Of a DNA stretch of 45,675 nt, positions 26,581 through 35,289 are shown one piece after another; position 1 is the stretch's first letter; every line of letters begins with the position of its first letter. Source of the stretch: an uncultured Collinsella sp. (GTDB taxonomy: Bacteria; Actinomycetota; Coriobacteriia; Coriobacteriales; Coriobacteriaceae); NCBI GenBank assembly GCA_934654765.1, contig CAKUGX010000004.1, forward strand, positions 1 to 45,675. Direction: 5' to 3'. The notes below the pieces were generated by a model, which was not told the DNA's origin, did not search any database, and was given only the letters and a program-made list of their open reading frames with translations. Position numbers and translations under genes: made by a program.

Positions 26581-28530
26581 CTAGAGGGCGCAGGCGGTCT
26601 TGTAGCCGTCGGCGATGGCGTCGCGGATGTTGCCGCACTTCTGTGCGTCGCCCAGCACGTGGGTGGTAACGCCCGCGGCTGCCAGGTCGTCGGCGAGCTT
26701 GGTGTTGGGACGATAACCCATGGCGAGCACCAGCGTGTCGGCACCGGTAATGGTGTGGACCTCGCCGTCCTTCTCGTAGCTGATGGTGTCCTCGGCGATC
26801 TCGGTCACCTTGGCCTCGGTCAGTACATGGACACCCTTGGAGAGCATGCGCGTAATGAGCACCGCGCGGCCGGCGCCGCCCTCGTTGGCGGCGAGCGTCT
26901 TGGTCATTTCGATGACGGTAACGTCGCGGTTGGCCGGCGACAGATCATTGACCAGCGGGGCCAGGTAGTCGGCCGTCTCGCAGCCAACGGTACCGCCGCC
27001 CACGATGACGATCTTCTTGCCCGGGAAGGCCTTGCCACCCAGGAGGTCATCAGCGGTCATAACCTGCTTAAAGCCCTGCATAAACGCAGGGGCGATGGGC
27101 TCGGCGCCATAGGCCAAAACAACCTCGTAGCCGGCGTAGTCACGCTGGATGTCCTCGGCCGTAAGCTCAGCACCAAAGACGCACCTTACGCCGGCAACGG
27201 CAAGACGACGATACTGGTACTTGATCACGCGGGTGAGCTCCTGCTTTGCCGGCGGAACGGCCGCGATACGCATCTCGCCGCCCGGCTCGTCCTGTTTATC
27301 CACCAGCACCACGTGGTGACCGCGCTTGGCGGCGATAAAGGCAGCCTCCATACCGGCGGGGCCAGCGCCCACAACGAGCACGTTCTTGGCCTCGGCGGCG
27401 GGCTCGTAGCCGGTCTCGTCGCGTTCCACGTCCGGATTGACGGTGCAGGAGATGCGCTTGCCAAACATGATGCCGTTCAAGCAGCGCAGGCAGCCGATGC
27501 AGGGACGGATTTCATCGGCATTACCGGCAGCCGCCTTGTTGCAGAACTCGGCATCGCACAGGTTGGCGCGGCCCATCATGCAGATGTCGGCGGCACCGTC
27601 CTCGATCAGCTCCTCGGCAATCCACGCCTCGTTGATGCGGCCAACCGTGGCAACGGGAATGTTCACGTGCTTCTTAATCTCACGCGAGCAAGCGGCGTGC
27701 GAGGCCTGCTGGGTACCGGCAGCGGGAATAGCGGAGCCGCGCTTAATGGTGGTGCCGCCCGACACGTGGATCATGTCGACACCGGCCTTCTCCAGGCGAC
27801 GCGAGACGTAGATCATGTCGTTGAGGGTCAGGCCGCCATCGGTATACTCATCGCCCGAAATACGGACGTCGATGATAAAGTCCTTGCCGCAGCGCTCGCG
27901 AATCTCGGCGATGACCTCGAGCAAAAAGCGCATGCGGGCGTCGAGCGAGCCGCCGTACTCGTCGGTACGCTTGTTGTAGAGCGGGGTCAAGAAGCCGCCG
28001 AGCATGCCGTGGGCGTGGGCTGCATGGACCTCAACGCCATCGACGCCAGCCTTCTGCATACGTACGGCCGCATCGCCAAACTGGTGCGTGAGCTCGTGGA
28101 TCTCGTCAACCGTAATGGGGCGCGGTGCCTCGCGGGCATAGGACGGACCCACAAAGGACGGGGCAATCAGGCGCGGCGTGCCCGGAATGTTAAAGGCCAT
28201 GTAGGCGGGATGGAAGAGCTGAGGCATGATCTTGCAGCCGTACTCGTGCACGGCGGCGGCGAGCTTTTCCCAGCCGGGGATGAACGTGTCGTCGTAGCAG
28301 CACATGTCACCCGGCAGATAAGTATAGGTGGGCTCGACCGTCACGACCTCGGTGATGATGAGACCCACGCCGCCCTTGGCGCGGGCGCGGTAGTGATCGA
28401 CCAGGTCGTCGGTCACATAGCCGTGATCGGCCAGGTTGGTGGACACCGGTGGCATAAAGACGCGGTTCTTGACTTCGGTCGTACCGACCTTGATAGGGCT
28501 AAAGAGCATCGGATAGGCGGAGGACTCCAT
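26581..28530 (-). CDS. NADH:flavin oxidoreductase / enoate-reductase-like Fe-S flavoprotein
   Basis: A 649-residue multi-cofactor enzyme. Residues 1-340 form an Old Yellow Enzyme-type TIM barrel for FMN (VEVHAAHAHGMLGGFLTPLYN is typical). Cys344, Cys347, Cys350 and Cys362 fit a 4Fe-4S cluster. The C-terminal half holds FAD (VVGAGPAGMEAA) and NAD(P) (IVGGGTVGCETA) folds. The plan is that of 2,4-dienoyl-CoA reductase, trimethylamine dehydrogenase and enoate reductases. The start at 28530 has AAAGGA. It lies downstream of the pectin genes and of a GltD-like gene, both on the same strand. The substrate and its link to pectin are unknown. Confidence 0.9.
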   Translation of the reverse strand: MESSAYPMLFSPIKVGTTEVKNRVFMPPVSTNLADHGYVTDDLVDHYRARAKGGVGLIITEVVTVEPTYTYLPGDMCCYDDTFIPGWEKLAAAVHEYGCKIMPQLFHPAYMAFNIPGTPRLIAPSFVGPSYAREAPRPITVDEIHELTHQFGDAAVRMQKAGVDGVEVHAAHAHGMLGGFLTPLYNKRTDEYGGSLDARMRFLLEVIAEIRERCGKDFIIDVRISGDEYTDGGLTLNDMIYVSRRLEKAGVDMIHVSGGTTIKRGSAIPAAGTQQASHAACSREIKKHVNIPVATVGRINEAWIAEELIEDGAADICMMGRANLCDAEFCNKAAAGNADEIRPCIGCLRCLNGIMFGKRISCTVNPDVERDETGYEPAAEAKNVLVVGAGPAGMEAAFIAAKRGHHVVLVDKQDEPGGEMRIAAVPPAKQELTRVIKYQYRRLAVAGVRCVFGAELTAEDIQRDYAGYEVVLAYGAEPIAPAFMQGFKQVMTADDLLGGKAFPGKKIVIVGGGTVGCETADYLAPLVNDLSPANRDVTVIEMTKTLAANEGGAGRAVLITRMLSKGVHVLTEAKVTEIAEDTISYEKDGEVHTITGADTLVLAMGYRPNTKLADDLAAAGVTTHVLGDAQKCGNIRDAIADGYKTACAL

Positions 28531-28648
28531 ACAGGCTTCCTTTCGTTTGAGCCGCTCGGCGGCACTTACTGACTCCCCTATCGTATCAGCACTCATCGCA
28601 TCCGAAGCCGCTCGCACTCCCCCTGCCCCAATCCGACCCCCACAAAAA

Positions 28649-28715
28649 AGTTGCGGTGGAATACGGAGTAAATGAGGCTTTTGACAGCCAAAACAGTCCG
28701 TATTTCACCGCAACT
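28649..28715. repeat. 67-bp palindromic intergenic repeat, copy 4
   Basis: The arms share AGTTGCGGTG and GAATACGGA on the left with the matching complement on the right. TACGGA/TCCGTA replaces the TAGGGA/TCCCTA of copies 1 and 2, changed on both sides. One G-A difference pairs as G-U in plus-strand RNA. Confidence 0.72.
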
Positions 28716-28731
28716 GAGGGGTGAGATGGGG

Positions 28732-29949
28732 TTAGAGGCCCAGGTAGGAGATCATGCCTTCGACGGCGAGCTTGGCGCCGGCTACGGCGTGGACCACGGT
28801 AAGCGGACCGTTGACCACATCGCCGGCGGCAAAGACGCCCGGCACCGTCGTCATGCCCTGCTCGTCAACCGACAGCAGGCCGCGGTGGTCGGTCTCCAGG
28901 CCGCCCGTCGTGAGCACGAGCTTGTCCTTGGGCACCTGCGAGGCCGCGATCACCACCGTATCGGCAGCCGCGTGATCGAGCTCCTCTTCGTAACCCACCA
29001 CATTGTTGTCCTCATCGAAGATGGCCGTCTCGAACACCGGTCCGTTATCGTCGATGGCGCAGATGGCCTTGCCGCACACGATCTCGGCGCCGTCGAGCTC
29101 GGTCAGCTCGACCTCGTCGTCGATGGCCGAGATATGGCGCGAGCGTGCGTACACGGTAACCTTGCGGGCACCCGAGCGCAGCGCCGTGCGTGCCACGTCC
29201 ATGGCCACATTGCCGGCGCCGATGACCGCCACGTTCTGCCCAATCGCCACGCTCGTAGGATCGACCAGGTAATCGATACCAAACAGCACGTTGCCACGCG
29301 ACTCGCCGGGAATGCCCAGCTTGCGAGCACGCCAAGTACCGGTGCCCACAAAGACCGCGTCGTAGCCGTCACGCAGCAGGTCATCGATATGCAGCGCGCC
29401 GCCAATGGTAGTCGAGGGGCGTACGCGCACGCCGAGCGAGCACATCACGTGGCGGTACTTTTGCACGAGCGAGCGCGGCAGACGAAACTCCGGAATGCCG
29501 TACTCCAGCACGCCGCCGATCTCGGGGCGCTGCTCAAACACGGTGACGGCGCACCCCAGCTGGGCCATCTTGATGGCGACGGTAATGCCCGCGGGACCGG
29601 AGCCGACCACGGCGACCTTCTTGCCACACGACGGCGCCGGCTTCCACTCCTTACGGTCCAAATACGCCGTCGAGACATAGTTCTCGATGCTCGAAAAATG
29701 CACCGGCGTGCCCTTGCGCCCCTGAATGCACGCACCCTCGCACTGGCCCGAATGGTTGCAGACCATGGAGCAGACCGCGCTCATGGGATTGTTCTGGAAC
29801 AGCAGCTCGCCCGCCTCCTCCAGACGGCGCTGCTTGAACAAGTCGATGACCTGTGGAATGGGCGTCTGCACCGGACAGCCCTTAATTTGGCAGAACGCCT
29901 TTTTGCAGCCTAGACAACGATTCGCTTCCTCGACGATGTGGATAGCCAC
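28732..29949 (-). CDS. GltD-like NAD(P)-dependent oxidoreductase with Fe-S clusters
   Basis: A 405-residue protein resembling the small subunit of glutamate synthase. Two N-terminal cysteine clusters (CLGCKKAFCQIKGCP and CSMVCNHSGQCEGAC) fit 4Fe-4S centres. They are followed by FAD (VVGSGPAGITVAI) and NAD(P) (VIGAGNVAMDVART) folds. The start codon is GTG with GAGGGG upstream. No GltB partner is nearby. It sits 200 bases before the Old Yellow Enzyme-type gene, so it may pass electrons to it. This is inference; related stand-alone proteins serve many pathways. Confidence 0.88.
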   Translation of the reverse strand: MAIHIVEEANRCLGCKKAFCQIKGCPVQTPIPQVIDLFKQRRLEEAGELLFQNNPMSAVCSMVCNHSGQCEGACIQGRKGTPVHFSSIENYVSTAYLDRKEWKPAPSCGKKVAVVGSGPAGITVAIKMAQLGCAVTVFEQRPEIGGVLEYGIPEFRLPRSLVQKYRHVMCSLGVRVRPSTTIGGALHIDDLLRDGYDAVFVGTGTWRARKLGIPGESRGNVLFGIDYLVDPTSVAIGQNVAVIGAGNVAMDVARTALRSGARKVTVYARSRHISAIDDEVELTELDGAEIVCGKAICAIDDNGPVFETAIFDEDNNVVGYEEELDHAAADTVVIAASQVPKDKLVLTTGGLETDHRGLLSVDEQGMTTVPGVFAAGDVVNGPLTVVHAVAGAKLAVEGMISYLGL

Positions 29950-30048
29950 GCGATTCCCCTCTTATCTAACCCAAATGAGCGACGGCGAAAATACCTCGCC
30001 GCCGCCTAATACCAGCAATCCAATCGGCCACCACGGCCGTCGGCAACA

Positions 30049-30954
30049 TTACAATTCGCGATGCGCGCCCTCACAGCGTGCAGACATGCTCTGCAACGTG
30101 GTCAAACAGCCCAACGCCGTTCCCGGCACACTGTTCTCGACCACGCACGGAACGCCGGGGCAAGCAGCGGCGGCCCAGGCCACCACGGGCTCAAAGTCGT
30201 ACCGGCCCGTCTCGCCCACGCCGTGGCACACCAAGCGCGAACCCGTGCCGTCGCACCAACCGGCCTCATCCTCGTTACCCACCACCTCAAAATCCTTGGC
30301 GTGCAGTACGCGAATCTTGCTGCCGCACAGGTAGAGCATGCGCGATGTGATCTCCTGCGCGCTGTCCACCACGCTGGGGTGCAGCAGCGACACCGGATCG
30401 TAGATTACACCGAGCGCGGAGCTCGGAATGCGCTCGAGCACCTCACGGCAACGCTCCGGCGTATTGACCGTCTCGTTCCAGCCCGGCTCGATCAGAATCT
30501 GCCCGCCCAGCGCCTCGGCACGGGTGCAAACGTACTTGAGCCCGTCCACAAAGGCATTGAGCGCCTCGTCGGTCATACGGTCGTCCGCCACGCGGTTCTG
30601 AGCGTTAGGACGACCGGTCTCGGTACCCACCGGGCAGCCACCCAGCATCTTGGCAAAGCGCAGGCATGCCTCGTACTCGGCATAGTTGTCCAGCAGCTGC
30701 TGACGGTCGGGCGTCGCCAGGTTTTTATAGCAGCCCAGCACCGCAACCGAAACGCCCGCCCCGTCGAGCACCGAGCGCAGGTGATCGGCAAGCTGGCGCG
30801 TAAGGCCCGTGCGGTCGATGCCCATCGATGCATAGAGCACCTTGCTCGGCAACTGGATGCACGAAAAGCCCAGCTCGCCTGCCATGCAAATGCGTTCCTC
30901 GACGGTTCCCTGGGGAAGATCGTGCAGGCGCACGCCCGGAGTGATGGCGCCCAC
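30049..30954 (-). CDS. TIM-barrel sugar phosphate isomerase/epimerase-like protein
   Basis: A 301-residue protein of the xylose isomerase-like TIM-barrel superfamily (AP endonuclease 2 fold). Metal-binding candidates include the Glu of ILIEPGWNE, the Asp in GVIYDPVSLLHPS, and the His/Asp in VLHAKDFE. The GTG at 30954 lies 1 base after the GH105 stop, with AAAGGGA-like AAGGGAT inside the GH105 3' end; a longer frame to 31002 would overlap GH105. The tight spacing makes it co-transcribed with GH105. It probably acts on a sugar released by the pectin enzymes, but the substrate is unknown. Confidence 0.85.
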   Translation of the reverse strand: MGAITPGVRLHDLPQGTVEERICMAGELGFSCIQLPSKVLYASMGIDRTGLTRQLADHLRSVLDGAGVSVAVLGCYKNLATPDRQQLLDNYAEYEACLRFAKMLGGCPVGTETGRPNAQNRVADDRMTDEALNAFVDGLKYVCTRAEALGGQILIEPGWNETVNTPERCREVLERIPSSALGVIYDPVSLLHPSVVDSAQEITSRMLYLCGSKIRVLHAKDFEVVGNEDEAGWCDGTGSRLVCHGVGETGRYDFEPVVAWAAAACPGVPCVVENSVPGTALGCLTTLQSMSARCEGAHREL

Positions 30955-30955
30955 G

Positions 30956-32194
30956 CTATTCACATCCCTTGTGCGCGTTAATGCCCGGCGTATAGCCGCC
31001 AAACGGATCTTCGATGGAGCACACGCCCGAAGGGGCCAGCGGGTCGCGCTTGCCGGCCAGCTTGTCGTGATGCATGGTCTCGATATAGGCGAGCACGAGC
31101 GGCGCCACGCCCTTCGCGTCGTTTTTGACGATGGGCTCGCTCATGTAGTAGCCAAACGTGCCCTCGCGGTGTGCGGTGTTGCCCAGGCCGGCAACCAGGC
31201 AGATGTTGTCGAGCGCCAGCTGACCATCATGCTCGGACAGACAGGTTTCGCAGATGCCGTCGAAGGCGCGACGGCCATACTGGTAGTAGCGCTCGCCCAG
31301 CACGCCCAGGCGCACGCCCTTCATGATGGCGTTGGCAAAGATGGCGCTGCCCGACTCCTCCAGATAGTTGGGGGCGATGTTGGGCAGGTTGATGACCTGG
31401 TGCCACATACCGGTCTTCTCGTCCTGATACGGCAGCATGGCGTCGATCAGATCGTGGAACATCTTGCGGATCTCGTCCTTCTCGGCCGACATCGAGGGCG
31501 GCATAAGCTCCCACGTATCGATAAGCGCCATGGCAAACCAGCCCTCGGCGCGCAGCCAGAAGTTAGCCGAAAGGCCGGTGACGGGATCGCACCAGAACTG
31601 CTTGCGGCTCGCATCGTAGGCGTGATAGTACAGGCCGTTGAGCGGGTTGCGCATAAGATCGTGCACGACCTGGAACATATGGAAGCTGTCCGAGCAGGCG
31701 CGGCGGTTGTGGAAGCTCAGCTCGTACTGCATGTAGAACGGCTGGGCCATATACATGCCGTCGAGCCAAATCTGGTTGGGATAGACGGCCTTGTGCCAAA
31801 ACACGCCCTCTTTGGTGCGCGGCTGGGTCTCGAGCTGGCGATAGATCGTGTCCATAGCGGCACGGTACTTGGGCTTGCCCACCAGGTCATACAGCTTGTA
31901 GAGGGTCTTGCCCGCGTTGACGTTGTCGAGGTTGTATTCCTCGGGCTTGTAATGCTTGATGGTGCCGTCTTCCTGGACAAAGAAGTCGATGTAGTCGTCG
32001 GCAAACGTCAGATAGCGCTGCTCGCCCGTGATCTCGTACAGCTCGATGAGCGCCTTGATCATGCAGCCATCGATGTAGTTCCAGGTGTTCTCCTTGCCGG
32101 CACGGAGCTTTTCGATGTTCCAAGCGGGTGCCTGCGGCGTAGACGTCTCGATCAGCTGCTCGATGTAGCTATCCAGAATCTGATTGCAACCCAT
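30956..32194 (-). CDS. GH105 unsaturated rhamnogalacturonyl/galacturonyl hydrolase
   Basis: A 412-residue enzyme of glycoside hydrolase family 105, similar to B. subtilis YteR. It removes the unsaturated uronate from pectin lyase oligosaccharides. Asp145 in IWLDGMYMAQPF and Asp90 in YNLDNVNAGK correspond to the catalytic residues of YteR. There is no signal peptide, so it acts in the cytoplasm on imported oligomers. The released sugar rearranges to the DhuI substrate. GAGGGG precedes the ATG. The promoter has two LacI-type operators and the AACGG element. Confidence 0.93.
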   Translation of the reverse strand: MGCNQILDSYIEQLIETSTPQAPAWNIEKLRAGKENTWNYIDGCMIKALIELYEITGEQRYLTFADDYIDFFVQEDGTIKHYKPEEYNLDNVNAGKTLYKLYDLVGKPKYRAAMDTIYRQLETQPRTKEGVFWHKAVYPNQIWLDGMYMAQPFYMQYELSFHNRRACSDSFHMFQVVHDLMRNPLNGLYYHAYDASRKQFWCDPVTGLSANFWLRAEGWFAMALIDTWELMPPSMSAEKDEIRKMFHDLIDAMLPYQDEKTGMWHQVINLPNIAPNYLEESGSAIFANAIMKGVRLGVLGERYYQYGRRAFDGICETCLSEHDGQLALDNICLVAGLGNTAHREGTFGYYMSEPIVKNDAKGVAPLVLAYIETMHHDKLAGKRDPLAPSGVCSIEDPFGGYTPGINAHKGCE

Positions 32195-32220
32195 TGCTGT
32201 CCCCTCTGACGTTGATGATG

Positions 32221-32275
32221 GGTGAACGTTAACCTTAGTGTAACGCGAACGGGGAATGTAGGGTGAACGTTAACC
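32221..32275 (-). promoter_or_regulatory. Two LacI-type operators in the GH105 promoter, inside a larger palindrome
   Basis: GGTGAACGTTAACC occurs at 32221-32234 and 32262-32275. The upper copy is the centre of a 36-bp palindrome (32251-32286) with 14-bp arms of GGGGAATGTAGGGT and complement. On the minus strand a -10-like TACACT lies between the two sites. Confidence 0.65.
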
Positions 32276-32289
32276 CTACATTCCCCGCG

Positions 32290-32315
32290 AACGGCAGGCT
32301 TTTAGCGGCAAACGG
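32290..32315 (-). promoter_or_regulatory. AACGG direct-repeat element, copy c
   Basis: AACGG at 32290 and 32311 (21-bp period) flank CAGGCTTTTAGCGGCA. It overlaps the stop of the SGNH gene and lies 28 bases from the nearest GH105 operator. Confidence 0.55.
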
Positions 32316-32970
32316 CAACAAGCCCCGCGGCGATTCGATGCGCTAGACGCTCATAGCCGGCCGGGCTGTAGTGCAATCCGTCCGGCATATATAGCTCGCG
32401 GTGCTCGGGCAAAAACGGGCTGATGCCGCTCTGAGCGTACAGGTCGATCACCGGCACCGAGTAGTGGTCGCATACCTCGAGCATCGCCTGTACGTACGCA
32501 ATCTGTGTCAGACCCAGATGGTTGAGCTCGTTGCTCGCGGGAATATCCTTCTCGTGCTTGCCGCTCGTCTTGCACGGCGTCATAAACACGAGCTTTGCCT
32601 GGGGCGAACGCGCCGTGATGGTGCGGATCAGATAGTCGACCGCACCATAGAACTCATGTACATCGGTGCTGCCCAGCTCGCCGAGCGGCACGTTGCGGCT
32701 AAAGTCGTTGACACCGCCAAAGACGACATAGACATCGGCCGCGTCATCGATACCGTCCAAACGCTCGACAAACGAATCGGTACGGTCGGCCTTGATGGCG
32801 ATGCGCGAGCCCTTGATGCCAAAGTTCTCAACCGTAGCGCCGTCCAACAGCGCGCCCAGGTGCGAGGTCCACGAAATATCGTTGCCTCCCCCACCGCAGC
32901 CGTTATCGCCCCAGGTCGTCGAGTCGCCAAAACAGCAAATGGTCGACTCGCTCAAGCCCTTCGTTTCCAT
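32302..32970 (-). CDS. SGNH/GDSL hydrolase, probable pectin acetylesterase
   Basis: A 222-residue SGNH-fold esterase. Block I FGDSTTWGD holds the nucleophile Ser, block III is GGVND, and block V is DGLHYSPAGY with Asp and His. No signal peptide is seen. In this setting it likely removes acetyl groups from imported pectin or rhamnogalacturonan oligomers, like rhamnogalacturonan acetylesterases. GAGGAG lies upstream of the ATG. It follows the pectin methylesterase fusion gene by 69 bases on the same strand and is probably in its operon. Confidence 0.88.
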   Translation of the reverse strand: METKGLSESTICCFGDSTTWGDNGCGGGGNDISWTSHLGALLDGATVENFGIKGSRIAIKADRTDSFVERLDGIDDAADVYVVFGGVNDFSRNVPLGELGSTDVHEFYGAVDYLIRTITARSPQAKLVFMTPCKTSGKHEKDIPASNELNHLGLTQIAYVQAMLEVCDHYSVPVIDLYAQSGISPFLPEHRELYMPDGLHYSPAGYERLAHRIAAGLVAVCR

Positions 32971-33039
32971 AATCTTCTCCTCACCCGCCCGTCGGCGGTC
33001 TTATAGGTATCTATCGTTCATCCGCAGCATACCGAGGGC

Positions 33040-35205
33040 CTATGCACGGGTGCCAGCCGCAGCATGACAATCAAGCCACTCGATATCCTCGGCAAGGTGC
33101 GTCACGCCCAGATGGTGTCCACCCGGACAAACCTCATGACGCAACCCCTCGCCACAACCCAGCAGTTCATAGGCATCGCGCACGATATCGAGCTGCTCAT
33201 CGACATTTGTCAGTCCTCGAGCGCCGTTTAGATGGTCTTCCTCGCAGCTTTGCACCAGCAGCGGACGCGGCGCGATAAGCGAGGCAACATCGCCCATGTC
33301 GAGCAAGCGCCAGAGCCCGGGCGTATAGTTGCAGCTGCAATTGCCGTTGAGATGTAGCAGCGAATCGTCGACGCCGTACAGATAGCCCGAGACAAACGCC
33401 TTGCGCACGCGTGGGTCGAGCGCAGCCAGATACAGCGTCATGTAGCCGCCGCCCGAAAAGCCAAAGCATCCCAGGTCGTCCATGGCGATATCGCCACGCG
33501 CTTCTAGATAATCGATCAGCCGCATGTTGTCCCAGGCGTTGAGCCCTGCGACCGACAGGCCCAGCGGCTCCGCCATACGAGCCTGGTTAAGACACGTGCC
33601 ACGCAGGTAGCTTGTCTCATCGTCGCCCTGACCCTTCCAGTCGCGGCGGTATCCCCAGCCGCGGGCATCGGGGCAGACGGCCATGTAGCCCATGCGCGCC
33701 AAGCGCAGGCCGTAGTCGTAGTTAAACTTGCGGACGGCATCATCAACCGCCGGCACGCCCGTAACGCCGGCAATACTTGCGGCACCCGCGCCCTGGTGGC
33801 CATGGGGGCAGATATAGCAGCGCTTGAGCCCCCGCTCGTCGAGCTTGGGACAAGACGGTTCCAACAGGTAGAACGGCATCCACACATCGCGCTCAACCTG
33901 CAGCAATGCATAGGTGCGCACAATGCCGCCGGCAATCTGTACGCGGCCGAGTTCACGAACCTCAATCGAGGCACGATCCATAAGCGAAAGACCCAAGACA
34001 TCGTACAAACGGGCTCTGGTCGCAACTCTCCACGCCTCAAAATCCGCAGGCGTCTTGCCCGCAAAGGCGGCTTTGCGCCCCTCGCGCTTCAGTCGGGCGC
34101 GCAGAGCAGGCTCGTCTTCGTAGTAAGTCTCGATATGCACCGTACGACCGTTGGCAGACAGGTCGGCTGTCTCCACCGCATCGCCGTCGCCACCCTCGGG
34201 ATCCCAGTCATCCGCACCGGCAAGCACGTGCCCACGTGCATAGCGCTCTGCATCCCGATCGCCCAGGCGATGTGCCCACGACGCCCAGGCGCTCGTGTCC
34301 CCTGCCGGGCCAAACAAGGCGCCGCCGCCATACAAAGCGGTATCGCGTGCGGCCGGCTTGTTCCAATCCCACCAGCCCTCGGGTGAAATATGGGCGCCAA
34401 GCCAGCAATCGATCAACACGGTCTGGGCCCACTCGCGCCACGGACGACCCAGGTAGACCGACCCAGAAGCAGTGCCTTCGTCTGCCGTAAAGGAACAACC
34501 ATGGAACACGAATCCATACGGCTCGCCCTCGGGCGTGGATGCCGCCGTTACGTATCCGTTTACGTCCATATCGCGATTGAGCGACCGAATCTCACAGCCC
34601 TCAAAGTAGGCACACGCCCCACCAAAGATAAAGTCGACATCGCCGGCAATAAGGCAGCGACGATAGTACTGCCGACCCACACGACGAGGCGCAAACTGCT
34701 TGGGACCAATGAACCCGCCCGGCTTAACCTCGCGCGGCGGCAACGGACCCGCAAACAGCGTGTCCTGATGTCCCAAAATGCGACAGGCGTCGACAACCAG
34801 GCGGTCGCCATCGGCATACAGGGCAATTGCCTGACCGACCTCGCGCCCGTTGCCCGCATCGTTTTCGATCGTAAGGTTTGCAAGCGTCACGTCATCGGCA
34901 TCGACCAGCATCGTATACGTACGGAATGTGCCGAGCATCCCGTCCAGGCCGCTGCCGTCCCCAGAGGGCATTTTGGCGCCCAGGTCGCCCACGATGCGTA
35001 CACTATCGGCCGTCTCGCCCTCAATCGTCACATGTGAACGTCGGATCTCGACCCGCTCGCGGTACTCGCCCGGCGCCACCAGCACGCGCACCGGCACAGT
35101 CTCATCGGGCACGCACCGCTCCACCGCCTCTAGAGCTGCCGAAATGCTGCGATACGCGCCTTCGCGCACGAGTGATACCTCAAAGAGGCGCTCTTTGTCA
35201 CCCAT
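33040..35205 (-). CDS. Fusion of CE8 pectin methylesterase and alpha/beta-hydrolase esterase
   Basis: A 721-residue two-domain enzyme. Residues 1-330 are a pectin methylesterase beta-helix with GHQDTLFAG (Asp149), DVDFIFGG (Asp191) and LGRPW (Arg254), all expected in the active site. After a linker, residues 355-720 form an alpha/beta hydrolase with nucleophile elbow GFSGGG (Ser584), an acidic residue near CEEDH (655-657) and a catalytic His in PGGHHLG (697-698). This looks like an acetyl or sugar esterase. Fusing two de-esterifying activities is unusual. There is no signal peptide, although most pectin methylesterases are secreted. It probably finishes de-esterification of oligomers in the cell. 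Confidence 0.88.
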   Translation of the reverse strand: MGDKERLFEVSLVREGAYRSISAALEAVERCVPDETVPVRVLVAPGEYRERVEIRRSHVTIEGETADSVRIVGDLGAKMPSGDGSGLDGMLGTFRTYTMLVDADDVTLANLTIENDAGNGREVGQAIALYADGDRLVVDACRILGHQDTLFAGPLPPREVKPGGFIGPKQFAPRRVGRQYYRRCLIAGDVDFIFGGACAYFEGCEIRSLNRDMDVNGYVTAASTPEGEPYGFVFHGCSFTADEGTASGSVYLGRPWREWAQTVLIDCWLGAHISPEGWWDWNKPAARDTALYGGGALFGPAGDTSAWASWAHRLGDRDAERYARGHVLAGADDWDPEGGDGDAVETADLSANGRTVHIETYYEDEPALRARLKREGRKAAFAGKTPADFEAWRVATRARLYDVLGLSLMDRASIEVRELGRVQIAGGIVRTYALLQVERDVWMPFYLLEPSCPKLDERGLKRCYICPHGHQGAGAASIAGVTGVPAVDDAVRKFNYDYGLRLARMGYMAVCPDARGWGYRRDWKGQGDDETSYLRGTCLNQARMAEPLGLSVAGLNAWDNMRLIDYLEARGDIAMDDLGCFGFSGGGYMTLYLAALDPRVRKAFVSGYLYGVDDSLLHLNGNCSCNYTPGLWRLLDMGDVASLIAPRPLLVQSCEEDHLNGARGLTNVDEQLDIVRDAYELLGCGEGLRHEVCPGGHHLGVTHLAEDIEWLDCHAAAGTRA

Positions 35206-35289
35206 TTGTCACCATGCTTTCTATTGCAGGACAATCGCGGGCATCGCCCGTCAATCGCCCTTGCGATCTGCCGCGATTGCTGCATTGAC

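Noticed and set aside
30955..31002. Upstream start of the TIM-barrel gene inside GH105
   Set aside because: A GTG at 30954 lies 1 base after the GH105 stop with AAGGGA at suitable distance; the longer form would overlap GH105 by 47 bases.
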